Shown here: piece after piece, positions 45,111-58,851 of the stretch
Numbering within the stretch: the stretch's first letter is position 1
Layout of the letters: every line of letters begins with the position of its first letter
Assembly: GCF_000247995.1 (NCBI RefSeq)
Contig: NZ_BAFE01000089.1
Location: 207,470 to 271,469 of the forward strand
Source of the DNA: Mobilicoccus pelagius NBRC 104925
GTDB taxonomy: Bacteria; Actinomycetota; Actinomycetes; Actinomycetales; Dermatophilaceae
DNA length: 64,000 nucleotides
Direction: 5' to 3'
The notes under the pieces: generated by a model
Database searches by the model: none
The model's input: the letters and a program-made list of their open reading frames with translations, nothing else
Told to the model about the DNA's origin: nothing
Translations under genes and position numbers: made by a program

Positions 45111-46961
45111 TCAGCTCTCCGGGGGGGCGACGGCGGAGGTGTCCTGCGTGTCCGCCGTCGCCGCCGCGTCGCCGTCGGCGTCCTTCTTCTTCGGCTTGGC
45201 GTCGACGCCGGCCTCACGACGCTGCTGGAGCGTGATCGGCGCGGGCGCGTCGGTGAGCGGGTCGTAGCCGCCACCGGACTTCGGGAACGCGATGACGTCG
45301 CGGATCGACTCGTAGCCGCCGAGCAGCATGACGATGCGGTCCCAGCCGAACGCGACGCCGCCGTGCGGCGGCGCGCCGAACTTGAACGCGTCGAGAAGGA
45401 ACCCGAACTTGCTCTGCGCCTCCTCCTCGGTCAGGCCCATGACGGCGAAAACGCGCTCCTGCACGTCGCGACGGTGGATACGGATGGAGCCGCCGCCGAT
45501 CTCGTTGCCGTTGCAGACCATGTCGTAGGCGTAGGCGAGCGCCTCGCCCGGGTTCTGGTCGAACGTGTCGAGGAACTCCGGCTTGGGCGAGGTGAACGCG
45601 TGGTGCACCGCAGTCCAGGCGCCGGAGCCGACGGCGACGTCACCGGCGGCGGTGGCGTCGTCGGCGGGCTCGAACAGCGGCGCGTCGACGACCCAGAGGA
45701 AGCTCCAGGCGTTCTCGTCGATGAGGCCGCAGCGCTTGCCGATCTCCAGGCGGGCGGCGCCGAGCAGTGCCCGGGAGGCCTTGGCGGTGCCGGCGGCGAA
45801 GAAGATGCAGTCGCCGGGCTTCGCGCCGGTGCGCTCGGGCAGCGCGGCGAGCTCGGCCTCGGACAGGTTCTTGGCGACCGGGCCGCCGAGCGTGCCGTCC
45901 TCCGCGACCGTGATGTAGGCGAGGCCCTTGGCACCGCGCTGCTTGGCCCACTCCTGCCACGCGTCGAACTGTCGACGCGGCTGGCCGCCGCCGCCGGGCA
46001 TGACGACCGCGCCGACGTAGGGGGCCTGGAACACGCGGAACTTCGTGTCCGAGAACAGGTCGGTGAGCTCGACGAGCTCGCAGCCGAACCGCAGGTCGGG
46101 CTTGTCGGAGCCGAAGCGGCGCATCGCGTCGGCGTACGTCATCCGCTCGAACGGGGTCGACAGGTCGACGTCGATGAGCTTCCAGATCTCGCGGACCACG
46201 GCCTCGCCGAGCTCCATGACGTCGTCCTGGGTGACGAAGCTCATCTCGATGTCGAGCTGGGTGAACTCCGGCTGCCGGTCGGCGCGGAAGTCCTCGTCGC
46301 GGTAGCAGCGCGCGATCTGGTAGTAGCGCTCCATGCCGGCGACCATGAGGAGCTGCTTGAACAGCTGCGGGGACTGCGGCAGGGCGTACCAGGAGCCGGG
46401 CGAGAGGCGTGCGGGCACGAGGAAGTCGCGGGCGCCCTCGGGGGTGGAGCGGGTGAGGGTCGGGGTCTCGATCTCGACGAAGTCGCGCGACTCGAGCACG
46501 CTGCGGGCCGCGGAGCTCACCTTGGAACGCAGGCGGATCGCGTGGCCGGCGTTGTGCGCGCCGGGGCGGCGCAGGTCGAGGTAGCGGTGCTTGAGGCGGG
46601 CCTCCTCGCCGACGGTGACGCGCTCGTCGATCTGGAACGGCAGCGGCGCGGCCTCCGAGAGGACCTCGATCTCGGTGGCGACGACGTCGATCTCGCCGGT
46701 GGGGATGTTCGGGTTGACGTCCTTGGGGTGGCGGGGCGTGACCTCGCCGAGGACCTTGACGCAGTACTCGTTGCGCAGGTCGTGGGCGGCGCCGGTGAGG
46801 ACCTCGTCGCGGGCGACGACCTGGACGGTGCCCGAGGCATCCCGCAGGTCGATGAACGCCACGCCTCCGTGATCACGCCGCCGCGCCACCCAGCCGGTGA
46901 GGGTCACGGTCGTTCCGGTGTCGGTCGCCCGGAGGGTTCCGGCGGTGTGGGTACGCAGCAC
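45111..46961 (-). CDS. aspS: Aspartyl-tRNA synthetase
   Basis: 616 residues from a GTG at 46961, preceded by GAAAGGA. The anticodon-binding OB fold shows [21 protein letters not shown]. Class II motifs are motif 1 in [18 protein letters not shown], motif 2 in [20 protein letters not shown] and motif 3 in [15 protein letters not shown]. The bacterial GAD insertion lies between motifs 2 and 3. A 35-residue Lys/Asp/Ala-rich tail follows the fold. Whether it also charges tRNA-Asn cannot be decided here. An upstream extension to 47105 lacks similarity. Confidence 0.96.
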   Translation of the reverse strand: MLRTHTAGTLRATDTGTTVTLTGWVARRRDHGGVAFIDLRDASGTVQVVARDEVLTGAAHDLRNEYCVKVLGEVTPRHPKDVNPNIPTGEIDVVATEIEVLSEAAPLPFQIDERVTVGEEARLKHRYLDLRRPGAHNAGHAIRLRSKVSSAARSVLESRDFVEIETPTLTRSTPEGARDFLVPARLSPGSWYALPQSPQLFKQLLMVAGMERYYQIARCYRDEDFRADRQPEFTQLDIEMSFVTQDDVMELGEAVVREIWKLIDVDLSTPFERMTYADAMRRFGSDKPDLRFGCELVELTDLFSDTKFRVFQAPYVGAVVMPGGGGQPRRQFDAWQEWAKQRGAKGLAYITVAEDGTLGGPVAKNLSEAELAALPERTGAKPGDCIFFAAGTAKASRALLGAARLEIGKRCGLIDENAWSFLWVVDAPLFEPADDATAAGDVAVGSGAWTAVHHAFTSPKPEFLDTFDQNPGEALAYAYDMVCNGNEIGGGSIRIHRRDVQERVFAVMGLTEEEAQSKFGFLLDAFKFGAPPHGGVAFGWDRIVMLLGGYESIRDVIAFPKSGGGYDPLTDAPAPITLQQRREAGVDAKPKKKDADGDAAATADTQDTSAVAPPES

Positions 46962-47219
46962 GAGGTATTCCTTTCTCGCCCCCGCATAGACGGTGCGGGA
47001 GGCCGGTGGGGTCACGCCGCCGATGCGCGGGCGCCCCACCATCGTACGGAGTCGGCCCCCGGGCCGACGACCGCGTTTCGCTCCGGCCGATCGTCCGCGT
47101 GCCACGCCGCCGGCGTCGAAGACCGGTGTCGGGCCGCCGCGGCCCCGACGTCCTCTCGGCGGTCGAGGACGACGGCCCGGGAGCGACGCTCGCGGGGCAC
47201 GGTGGCGCGTAGGGCGGTC

Positions 47220-48680
47220 TCAGCCCCGGCGCGTGCTGCGTTCGTGGCGGAGGTCGACGAGGGCGATGACGAGAGCCACCGTGGTGACGGCGGCGATGAG
47301 CGACATCGCGACGACGACGACCTCCCCCCACGCGAGGCCGGCCTCGAGGAGCGCGAACACGATGCCGGGGATGAGGGCGGTGCCGACCGCGGCGCCGAGT
47401 CGTTGTCCCGTCTGGAGGATGCCGCCCGCGACGCCACCGTACTCCGGGCCGACACCGTCGAGGGTGAGGGTCTGGTTGGGGCTCACGACCATGCCCTGTG
47501 CGGCGCCGACGAGGCTGAGGCTCGCCGACATCGCCCACAGCGGCAGCGCGCCCGATCCGACGCCCGGCGCGAGGAGAACCGTGCTCACGAGGCCGAGGAG
47601 CGAGACGAGGAACCCCCACACGACGAGCCTGCGACGGAACCGCAGCACGTACCGGCCGGCGACCTGCGAGGAGATCGCGGAGAAGATCGAGGCGGGGAGT
47701 CCCACGAGGCCGGCCTCGAGGGCGGAGCCGCCGAGCGCGGTCTGGACGAACAACGCGACGACGACCCACACCGACGTGATGCCCATGAAGTAGACGGTGA
47801 TGAGGGTGATGCCGGCGGTGAACCCGCGTTCGGAGAAGATGCCGAGCCGCACCATGGGTTCTCCCCCGCGGCGCGCATACCGGTCCTCCCACATGACCCA
47901 GGCGACTCCCACGCCGATGGCGACGGGCAGCGCGAGCCACACGAAGGGCGACACGGTCCGTTCGACGAACGGCAGCATGAGCCCGAGGACGGTGAGGGCG
48001 AGGAGCCCGGCGCCGACGGGGTCGAGGTCGGGTCGGCTCCCCCGCCACGACTCCCCCCGCGGCAGCCAGACGACGGCCCCCACGACGGCGAGGATCCCGA
48101 TCGGCACGTTCATCCCGAAGATCCACCGCCACCCGACCCCCTCGCCGAGGGCGCCGATGAGCAGACCACCGACCACGGGTCCGATCGCCGTAGACACCCC
48201 GACGGTCGTGCCGAGCAGCGCGAACGCCCGCGCGCGGTCCTGACCGGTGAACGTGCGTTGGATGATCCCGACGGTCTGCGGGTTGAGCACGCCCGACCCG
48301 ACGCCCTGGAGCACGCGGGCGAGGTTGAGCAGGAGGATCGTCGGCGCGAACGCCGCGAGGGCCGAGCCGAGGGTGAACAGCGACACCCCGACGATGAACA
48401 GGGTGCGGCGGCTCGTCGCGTCGCCGGCCCGACCCGCGGGGATGAGCAGCACCCCGAACGCGAGCGCATACCCCGAGAGCACCCACTGCAGCGCCGTGCT
48501 CGTGGCGTGGAGGCTGTGCTGGATCGAGGGGAGGGCGACGTTGATGACCGACACCGCCACGAGCGCCATGAACAGGGGCGTCATGAGGACGGCCATGATG
48601 CGGCGGGGCCGACCGCGATCCTCGCCCCGGGGAGCGTCGGTGGGTCGATCGTCGGAGGGGTTCGGTGCGGCGGCGTTCAC
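47220..48680 (-). CDS. MFS efflux transporter, DHA2 (14-TM) family
   Basis: 486 residues with about 14 hydrophobic helices. MFS motif A appears as GRAGDATSRRTLFIVGV between TM2 and TM3. TM1 contains LFMALVAVSVINVALPSIQ and motif C in TM5 is GTTVGVSTAIGPVVGGLLIG. The family exports drugs or other hydrophobic compounds with the proton gradient. Start is a GTG. No regulator gene adjoins it, so no substrate can be proposed. Confidence 0.9.
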   Translation of the reverse strand: MNAAAPNPSDDRPTDAPRGEDRGRPRRIMAVLMTPLFMALVAVSVINVALPSIQHSLHATSTALQWVLSGYALAFGVLLIPAGRAGDATSRRTLFIVGVSLFTLGSALAAFAPTILLLNLARVLQGVGSGVLNPQTVGIIQRTFTGQDRARAFALLGTTVGVSTAIGPVVGGLLIGALGEGVGWRWIFGMNVPIGILAVVGAVVWLPRGESWRGSRPDLDPVGAGLLALTVLGLMLPFVERTVSPFVWLALPVAIGVGVAWVMWEDRYARRGGEPMVRLGIFSERGFTAGITLITVYFMGITSVWVVVALFVQTALGGSALEAGLVGLPASIFSAISSQVAGRYVLRFRRRLVVWGFLVSLLGLVSTVLLAPGVGSGALPLWAMSASLSLVGAAQGMVVSPNQTLTLDGVGPEYGGVAGGILQTGQRLGAAVGTALIPGIVFALLEAGLAWGEVVVVAMSLIAAVTTVALVIALVDLRHERSTRRG

Positions 48681-48759
48681 CCGCCAACTCTGCCACCGAC
48701 CCCGATGGGGTGCGGCACCCGGCCGGGTCGTGGTGGTCGGGTGGGAGGAACCGTCGGGC

Positions 48760-49470
48760 TCAGACCTTGGGCGGCAGGATGCAGAACTCGTTGCCGGAGG
48801 GGTCCTCGAGGATCGTCCACGGCACGTCCCACTCGTGGTCGACCTCCCACGCGCCGAGCTGGAGAGCGTGGGAGACGGCCTCGCCCATCGTCATGCCGTC
48901 GGGGGTGCGCACGTCGAGGTGGAGGTGGTTCTTGCCGGTCTTCGGCTCGAGCTCGGGGCAGAACTCGAGGCGCGGGCCGCGTCCACTCGGGTGGCGGAGG
49001 CTCGGCACGACACCGTCGCAGTCCTCCCACCCGGTGAGGGCGGCCCAGAACCGGGCGTCCTTCTCGGGGTCGGCGGAGTCGAACGGCACGCCGCCGATCG
49101 GGCCCGCGGCGGCGTACTCGGAGCGATCCTCGAGGACGCAGAACGGGTGGCCCTCGGGGTCGGCGAGCACGGTCCACGGCACGTCGCCCTGCCCGATGTC
49201 GAGCGGGGCGGCCCCGAGCTCGCACAGGCGCGCGACGAGCGCGTCCTTCTGCGGGCCACCGACGAGGTCGAGGTGGGCCCGCGGAGCGGAGGTGTCGACG
49301 TCGGCCACCCGCGGCAGGCACAGGTCGATCGTCGGCCCCGCCGGGAGGTCGAGCCGAAGCTCGACGAGGTCGTCGGTCCACGTGAGGGTCAGCGCCTCGA
49401 GGGCCTCCCGCCAGAAGGTTCCCGCCACCTGAGGGTCGCGGGCGTCCATCACGATGTTCTCGAGCTGCAT
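48760..49470 (-). CDS. Protein with two VOC (glyoxalase-like) domains
   Basis: 236 residues. Domain 1 (1-118) starts MQLENIVMDARDPQVAGTFW and ends WTVLADPEGHPFCVLE; domain 2 (about 122-236) repeats the pattern with VPFDSADPEKDARFWAAL, HLHLDVRTPDGM and WTILEDPSGNEFCIL. His/Glu residues typical of metal binding (HLDL, HLHLD, final Glu/Cys) are present. VOC proteins include glyoxalases, dioxygenases and antibiotic-binding proteins. Nothing nearby narrows its function. Confidence 0.85.
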   Translation of the reverse strand: MQLENIVMDARDPQVAGTFWREALEALTLTWTDDLVELRLDLPAGPTIDLCLPRVADVDTSAPRAHLDLVGGPQKDALVARLCELGAAPLDIGQGDVPWTVLADPEGHPFCVLEDRSEYAAAGPIGGVPFDSADPEKDARFWAALTGWEDCDGVVPSLRHPSGRGPRLEFCPELEPKTGKNHLHLDVRTPDGMTMGEAVSHALQLGAWEVDHEWDVPWTILEDPSGNEFCILPPKV

Positions 49471-49525
49471 GCCCCCATCATCGCGGGCCCCGTTCGGCGG
49501 CCTGCGGGGGGCCTCCCCCGAGGCG

Positions 49526-51202
49526 TCACAAGGTGATTCCGAAGGCCCACACGAGCAGGGTCGACGCGGTGAGGGTGACGAGCACGATGCCGATGAGGTT
49601 GAGGAGCAGCCCGCCCTTGACCATCTGGCCGACGGACACGTAGCCCGAGCCGTACGCGATCGCGTTCGGCGGGGTCGCGACGGGGAGCATGAAGGCGCAT
49701 GTCGCGCTGAGGGCGACGGGGACGGCGAGGAGCATCGGGTCGATGCCGAGGCCGGTGGCGACGCCGCCGGCGACGGGCAGGAACGTCGCCGCCGTCGCCG
49801 TGTTGCTCGTGAGCTCGGTGAGGAACAGCACGCCCGCGGCGATGATCGCCATGAGGGCGACGACGGGGAGGGCGCCGAGCGCGCTCACCTGGCCGCCGAT
49901 CCACTTCGTGAGGCCGGAGGACGTGAACTGCTCCGAGAGCGCGAGGCCGCCACCGAAGAGGAGCAGCACTCCCCACGGCAGCGACACGGCGGTGTCCCAG
50001 TCGAGGAGGCGCACCCCACGGGCCGAGCCCGACGGGAGGAGGAAGAGGAGCAGCCCGACGATGATCGCGATGCCCGCGTCGGAGACGAGGGAGCTCTTGA
50101 GCCCGAGGACGAACTCGGAGACGAGCGGGAGCGCCACCCAGGCCGTCGCGGCGAGGACGAAGATCGCGAGGACCCGCCGCTCGCCCGACGACGTCGGGCC
50201 GAGCTTCTCCAGCTCGGTGTCGAAGAGCTCACGCCCACCGGCGATCCGGGCCGTCTCGGGGCGGAAGAGGACGTGGGTGAGGAGGAACCAGCAGACGACG
50301 AGGAAGACGACGGCGAGCGGGACGCCGACCATCATCCAGCGGAAGAAGTCGATGCGGACGCCGTACGTCTGATCCATGAACCCGGCGAGGAGCGTGTTCG
50401 GCGGGGTGCCGATGAGCGTGCCGAGGGAGCCGAGGGACGCGGAGTAGGCGATGCCGAGCATGAGGGCGGTGCCGAAGTTGGTGCGGGTGGCCTCCTCGAC
50501 GGCCGCGTCCGTGGCGGGGTCGGCGCCGGCGTCGGTCGCGGGGTCGGCGTCGGCGTCGGGGGCCGAGGCGGCGTCGGCCTCGTGGTCGGGGTCCGCCGCG
50601 TCGGCGTCGAGCCCGGCGACGAGCATGAGCACGGAGACGCCGATGGGCAGCATCATCACGGCGGTCGCGGTGTTCGACACCCACATCGAGAGGAACCCGG
50701 TGGCGATCATGAACCCCGCGATGACGAGGGAGGACGACGTCCCCATGAGGCGCACGGTGACGAGGGCGATGCGCCGATGGAGGTTCCACCGCTGCATCGC
50801 GAGCGCGAGGAAGAACCCGCCCATGAAGAGGAAGATGATGTTGTTGCCGTAGGAGGCGCCGACGTCGTTGACGGAGACGTCGGAGGCGAACAGCGGGAAC
50901 ACGACGAGCGGCAGCAACGCCGTCGCGGGGATCGGGACGGCCTCCGTCATCCACCACAGCCCCATGAGCACGGCGGTCGCCGCGGTGAGGCGGGCGTCGG
51001 CGGGCACGTCGCCCGGCATGAGGACGTACACGAGCGCCGCGGCGAGGAGCCCGGCCGCGAGCCCGGTGAGTTGGAGCCGGTGCGTGCGGTGTTCCACGGC
51101 CGGTGCCCGCTCCCCCGGCGACTTCTTCTCGATCTCCTCACCGCGATGCGGGTCCGCCTCGAGACCACGCAGGTGGGCGCCGGGCACGAACTGGTGGGAC
51201 AT
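49526..51202 (-). CDS. DASS/SLC13-family sodium-coupled dicarboxylate transporter
   Basis: 558 residues from ATG 51202, with GGAGGAACG directly upstream. Two signature Ser-Asn-Thr motifs (WVSNTATAVMMLPIG and LTSNTATAATFLPVAGG) form the sodium and carboxylate site. About eleven TM helices are visible, including MGLWWMTEAVPIPATALLPL. An unusual loop of about 45 residues (around 225-265, Ala/Asp-rich with ADPATDA repeated) interrupts the first half. It imports C4-dicarboxylates or citrate-like anions. It is divergent from the PLP lyase gene. Confidence 0.92.
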   Translation of the reverse strand: MSHQFVPGAHLRGLEADPHRGEEIEKKSPGERAPAVEHRTHRLQLTGLAAGLLAAALVYVLMPGDVPADARLTAATAVLMGLWWMTEAVPIPATALLPLVVFPLFASDVSVNDVGASYGNNIIFLFMGGFFLALAMQRWNLHRRIALVTVRLMGTSSSLVIAGFMIATGFLSMWVSNTATAVMMLPIGVSVLMLVAGLDADAADPDHEADAASAPDADADPATDAGADPATDAAVEEATRTNFGTALMLGIAYSASLGSLGTLIGTPPNTLLAGFMDQTYGVRIDFFRWMMVGVPLAVVFLVVCWFLLTHVLFRPETARIAGGRELFDTELEKLGPTSSGERRVLAIFVLAATAWVALPLVSEFVLGLKSSLVSDAGIAIIVGLLLFLLPSGSARGVRLLDWDTAVSLPWGVLLLFGGGLALSEQFTSSGLTKWIGGQVSALGALPVVALMAIIAAGVLFLTELTSNTATAATFLPVAGGVATGLGIDPMLLAVPVALSATCAFMLPVATPPNAIAYGSGYVSVGQMVKGGLLLNLIGIVLVTLTASTLLVWAFGITL

Positions 51203-51427
51203 CGTTCCTCCATGGCTCTGGATCACCGTCGACCGTTCCGCCACCGTAACCGACGGGCACGAGACGGTGGCGGACTACGGCGTCGGCGTCGTGGAGCGGC
51301 GACGGACCTGGCGGTGGATCGCGAGCGGACCGTGGACGGGACCCCGCGTCGCCGGGTGCTCGCGGCCCCGCGCCGCATCACCGGGCCGGCGGAGACGACC
51401 AGTGAGGGGTGCGGGAGGATGCCGGGT

Positions 51428-52609
51428 ATGGATGTCACCGACTTCACCGCACGTCTGGACGCGATCACCGTCGAGCAGCTCCGCGCCGGCGGCGGCGCGA
51501 AGTGGAGCCGCCACCCCGAGACGCTCGGCGCGTGGATCGCGGAGATGGACTTCGGCATCGCGCCGCCCGTCACCGAGGCCCTCACCGCGCACGTCGCCTC
51601 CGGCCAGTTCGGTTACACGACACCGCGCGACCGGTCCGAGCTCGCTCGCGCCTACAGCCAGTTCGCCCGCCGCCGCTACGGCTGGGACGTCGACCCCGAG
51701 TGGGTGCGTCCGGCGCCCGACGTCCTTTCGGTCTTCGGGGCGGTGCTCGACGAGTTCACCTCCCCCGGCGACAAGGTCGTCCTCCCCACGCCCGCGTACA
51801 TGCCGTTCCTCACGTTGCCGGCGTTCCACGACCGCGAGATCGTCCAGGTGCCCATGCTCCGCGACGAGGACGCCGAGCACCCCCGGTGGCGGTTCGACCT
51901 CGACGGTCTCGCCGCGGCGTTCGCCGACGGCGGTGCCGTGCTCGTCCTGTGCAACCCGGTCAACCCGCTCGGTCAGGTGCTCACCGCCACCGAGATGCTC
52001 GAGGTTGCCGACGTCGTCGAGGACGCGGGCGCGATCGTCTTCTCCGACGAGATCCACGCCCCCGTCGTCTACCGCGAGTTCCGCCACACGCCGTACGCGA
52101 CGCTCGACCACCGCACCGCGGCCCACTCGATCACCGCGACGTCGGCGTCGAAGGGGTTCAACCTGCCGGGCCTCAAGTGCGCGCAGGCCGTCGTCACCTC
52201 CCCCGAGCACCGCGAGCGGTGGGCGGAGCGGTGCTGGCCCGTCGAGGAGGGCGCGTCCCGCCTGGGGTACACGGGCGCGATCGCGGCCTACGACGAGGGC
52301 GAGCCGTGGCTCGACGAGATCCTCGCCTACCTCGACCGCAACCGGCACGCGCTCACCGAACTCACGGCCGAGCACCTGCCGGAGGCGGGATACGTCCCGC
52401 CGGAGGGCACCTACCTCACGCTGCTGCATCTCCCCCAGCTCGGGCAGGACCCGGCGGCGATGCTCCGCGAGGAGGCCGGCCTCGTCCTCACGCCCGGGAC
52501 TGCCCTCGGCCGGGGCGGTGAGGGGTGCGTGCGACTCAACTTCGCGACGCCTCTGCCCGTCCTCACCGAGATCGTCGAGCGCATCGGCGCAGTCGTCCGC
52601 GCCCACTGA
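51428..52609 (+). CDS. MalY/PatB-type PLP enzyme (C-S beta-lyase or aminotransferase)
   Basis: 393 residues; a start three codons earlier (51419) is possible. GAWIAEMDFGIAPPVTEAL is the characteristic MalY/PatB opening. The fold-type I elements are VLCNPVNPLGQVLTATE, IVFSDEIHAPVVY and the PLP-Lys motif TATSASKGFNLPGLKC, with the carboxylate-binding Arg in GCVRLNFATP. Members cleave cystathionine or cysteine conjugates (C-S lyase) or act as aminotransferases. The sequence alone does not separate these. A very long hairpin terminator follows. Confidence 0.9.
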   Translation: MDVTDFTARLDAITVEQLRAGGGAKWSRHPETLGAWIAEMDFGIAPPVTEALTAHVASGQFGYTTPRDRSELARAYSQFARRRYGWDVDPEWVRPAPDVLSVFGAVLDEFTSPGDKVVLPTPAYMPFLTLPAFHDREIVQVPMLRDEDAEHPRWRFDLDGLAAAFADGGAVLVLCNPVNPLGQVLTATEMLEVADVVEDAGAIVFSDEIHAPVVYREFRHTPYATLDHRTAAHSITATSASKGFNLPGLKCAQAVVTSPEHRERWAERCWPVEEGASRLGYTGAIAAYDEGEPWLDEILAYLDRNRHALTELTAEHLPEAGYVPPEGTYLTLLHLPQLGQDPAAMLREEAGLVLTPGTALGRGGEGCVRLNFATPLPVLTEIVERIGAVVRAH

Positions 52610-52610
52610 C

Positions 52611-52671
52611 CCGTTCCCACACCACGGCCCGGTGACGTCGTCGACGTCACCGGGCCGTGGTGTGGGAACGG
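52611..52671 (+). terminator. Exceptionally long perfect hairpin terminator
   Basis: 29-bp perfect inverted repeat, arms 52611-52639 and 52643-52671, loop GTC. The arm begins CCGTTCCCACACCACGGCCC. The left arm begins two bases after the lyase stop. It is the longest palindrome seen in the window and would cruciform or fold strongly. Confidence 0.8.
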
Positions 52672-52802
52672 AACCGGACGGGGCTGTTCGGGGGCGGCGC
52701 GAGATCGCCCGTGCTGGACGGGGTTCCCGCGCCGTGCCTCGGCAGTGGGGCGGACGCTGCTGGTGACGCAGGGTCCTCACGCCGGGGTCATGCCGGTCGG
52801 TC

Positions 52803-56979
<4,177 letters not shown>

Positions 56980-57167
56980 GTCCGCAGCCTACGAGCCTGC
57001 GCCGACAACGCGTGTCCGCCGTCCCCAGAGCACCTTCACGGATGCGGGCACGCGGCGTCGGTGAGCGTGGGCGTGATCGCGAGCGGTGACACAGGCATGG
57101 GTGCAGATGTGATGACGGGCGTGATCGCGGGTGTGCTCGCGCGCGGCCTCGGGCGGACGCGGGGTCC

Positions 57168-57749
57168 TCAACCCGCCGCGCGGGAGACGTCGATCGACCA
57201 CCGTGCGTCCTCGATACCCCCGCCGACACGCGTGTAGACGAGGCGGAGGTGGTCGCGGTCCTCGGATCCCTGCCAGAACTCGACGCGGTCGGGCACGATC
57301 CGCCAGACCCGCCAGTCCCCGGGCGCGACGAGCGCACGGGCGGCGGGGCTGCGGCCGGCGAGATCGGCCTCGCACTCCTCCTCGCTCGCGGCCTCGACGG
57401 GGCCACGGACGCGGATCGCCCGGGCCACGGGGATCCAGTAGACGTTCATCGCCGCCGCCGGGTACGCCTCGAGCTGCTCGGCCTTGCGGGAGGATGCGGT
57501 GCTCGAGAACGCCCACCCGCGGGCGTCGACGTCCTTGAGGAGCAGGGTGCGTGCGTCGGGGACGCCGTCGGCGTCGACGGTCGCGAGCGTCACCGCGATC
57601 GGTTCGGGGACCTCGGCGGCCAGGGCCTCAGCGAGCCAGGCGCCGAAGAGGTCCTCGGGCCGCTCGGGCAGCGCGTCGAGGTCGAGATCGGGCGCGGCTC
57701 CGGCGAGGGTGCGGATGCGGCGCAGACGGGCGGCGGACTCGGTGCTCAC
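57168..57749 (-). CDS. pdxH: Pyridoxamine 5'-phosphate oxidase
   Basis: 193 residues from a GTG with TGAGGGG upstream. EPIAVTLATVDADGVPDARTLLLKDVD (FMN binding), FSSTASSRKAEQLEAYPAAA, YWIPVARAIRVRGPVE and PDRVEFWQGSEDRDHLR (substrate-binding region) follow PdxH order. The last residues (RWSIDVSRAAG) differ from the usual RW-L-P ending, so a related FMN-dependent PPOX enzyme is not excluded. It makes pyridoxal 5'-phosphate. Gaps of 130 and 188 bases separate it from nadK and recN, suggesting its own promoter. Confidence 0.85.
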   Translation of the reverse strand: MSTESAARLRRIRTLAGAAPDLDLDALPERPEDLFGAWLAEALAAEVPEPIAVTLATVDADGVPDARTLLLKDVDARGWAFSSTASSRKAEQLEAYPAAAMNVYWIPVARAIRVRGPVEAASEEECEADLAGRSPAARALVAPGDWRVWRIVPDRVEFWQGSEDRDHLRLVYTRVGGGIEDARWSIDVSRAAG

Positions 57750-57879
57750 CCCCTCAGGCTGCCACGTCCCACGGATCGAGGGGCGGGTCGGCCGCGACGT
57801 CCCTCGACCGCGCCGTCACGCCGGCACGTCACCGGAAGGCGAGACGGGCGCACCCCGCCGGTTCCCCGGCGCTCGCGCG

Positions 57880-58851
57880 TCAGTTCGCGTCGCCCGCCTG
57901 CTTGCGTCCCTCGCCACGCCACCCGTCGACGGGGAGGTGGAACTTGTGCACGAGACGGTCGGCGAACGGTTCGTCGCCGAAGCGGGCGAGGCGCACCGGG
58001 CGGGTGCCGTGGGAGACCTCGATGCGGGCCCCGTCTGGCAGGTCGAGAGGTCGGGCGCCGTCGCACCACATGACGCCGCGGCCCATGTTCGCGGGGACGA
58101 GCTCGACGGCGACCTTCGTCTGCGGACCGACGACGAGCGGCCGCGCGAACAACGCGTGCGCGGAGATCGGAACGAGGAGCATCGCCTGCACGTCGGGCCA
58201 CACGATGGGGCCGCCCGCGGAGAACGCGTACGCTGTCGACCCGCTCGGGGTGGAGACGATGACGCCGTCGCACCCCCACGTCGAGATGGGTCGGCCGTCG
58301 ACCTCGAGCGTGAGTTCGAGCATGCGTTCGCGTTCGGCCTTCTCGACGGTGACCTCGTTGAGGGCCCAGCTCGTCGCGAGGCGTTCGCTGCCGGAGTAGA
58401 CGCTCACGTCGAGGGTCATGCGGTCCTCGACGTGGTAGTCGCGGGCGGCGATGCGGTCGACGGTGGCGGAGAGATCCTTCTGCTCGGCCTCGGCGAGGAA
58501 CCCCACGTGGCCGAAGTTCACGCCGAGGAGCGGGATGTCACCGGCACGAGCGGCCTCCGCGGCGCGGAGGATCGTGCCGTCGCCGCCGAGGACGCAGACG
58601 AGTTCGCATCCGGCCGAGGGGTCCGCGGGGTCGGCGAGGTCGACCCGTCCGACGAGCTCGTCGGGGATGCTCACGTCGGCCGGGTCGGGCGCCGAAGCGT
58701 CCTGTCCGGTGGTCCACTCGGTGATCGTGGGATCGGTGGGCATGAGGACGGGTCGGATGTCGGCCTCACGAAGCCTGTCGGCGACGAGCCCGACGGTGTG
58801 GAGCAGGTCGGACCGGCCGGGACGGGCGAACAGGAGGATGCGCCTGGTCAC
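57880..58851 (-). CDS. nadK: NAD kinase
   Basis: 323 residues from a GTG that directly abuts the tlyA stop. The catalytic VCVLGGDGTILRAAEAAR (GGDGT with general-base Asp), LGVNFGHVGFLAEAE, ALNEVTVEKAERERML and GCDGVIVSTPSGSTAYAFSAGGPI are conserved. It phosphorylates NAD to NADP. An Asp/Pro-rich insertion (about residues 48-75) precedes the GGDGT motif. It belongs to the HAD-tlyA-nadK operon. Confidence 0.96.
   Translation of the reverse strand: MTRRILLFARPGRSDLLHTVGLVADRLREADIRPVLMPTDPTITEWTTGQDASAPDPADVSIPDELVGRVDLADPADPSAGCELVCVLGGDGTILRAAEAARAGDIPLLGVNFGHVGFLAEAEQKDLSATVDRIAARDYHVEDRMTLDVSVYSGSERLATSWALNEVTVEKAERERMLELTLEVDGRPISTWGCDGVIVSTPSGSTAYAFSAGGPIVWPDVQAMLLVPISAHALFARPLVVGPQTKVAVELVPANMGRGVMWCDGARPLDLPDGARIEVSHGTRPVRLARFGDEPFADRLVHKFHLPVDGWRGEGRKQAGDAN

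Noticed and set aside
44823..49037. Plus-strand open frame of 1404 codons across aspS and the MFS gene
   Set aside because: It crosses two well-supported minus-strand genes and their intergenic gap. High G+C removes stop codons, so such frames are expected by chance.
49454..51427. Long upstream extension of the MalY/PatB frame
   Set aside because: The extension is antisense to the DASS transporter; the enzyme's conserved N-terminus starts at 51428.
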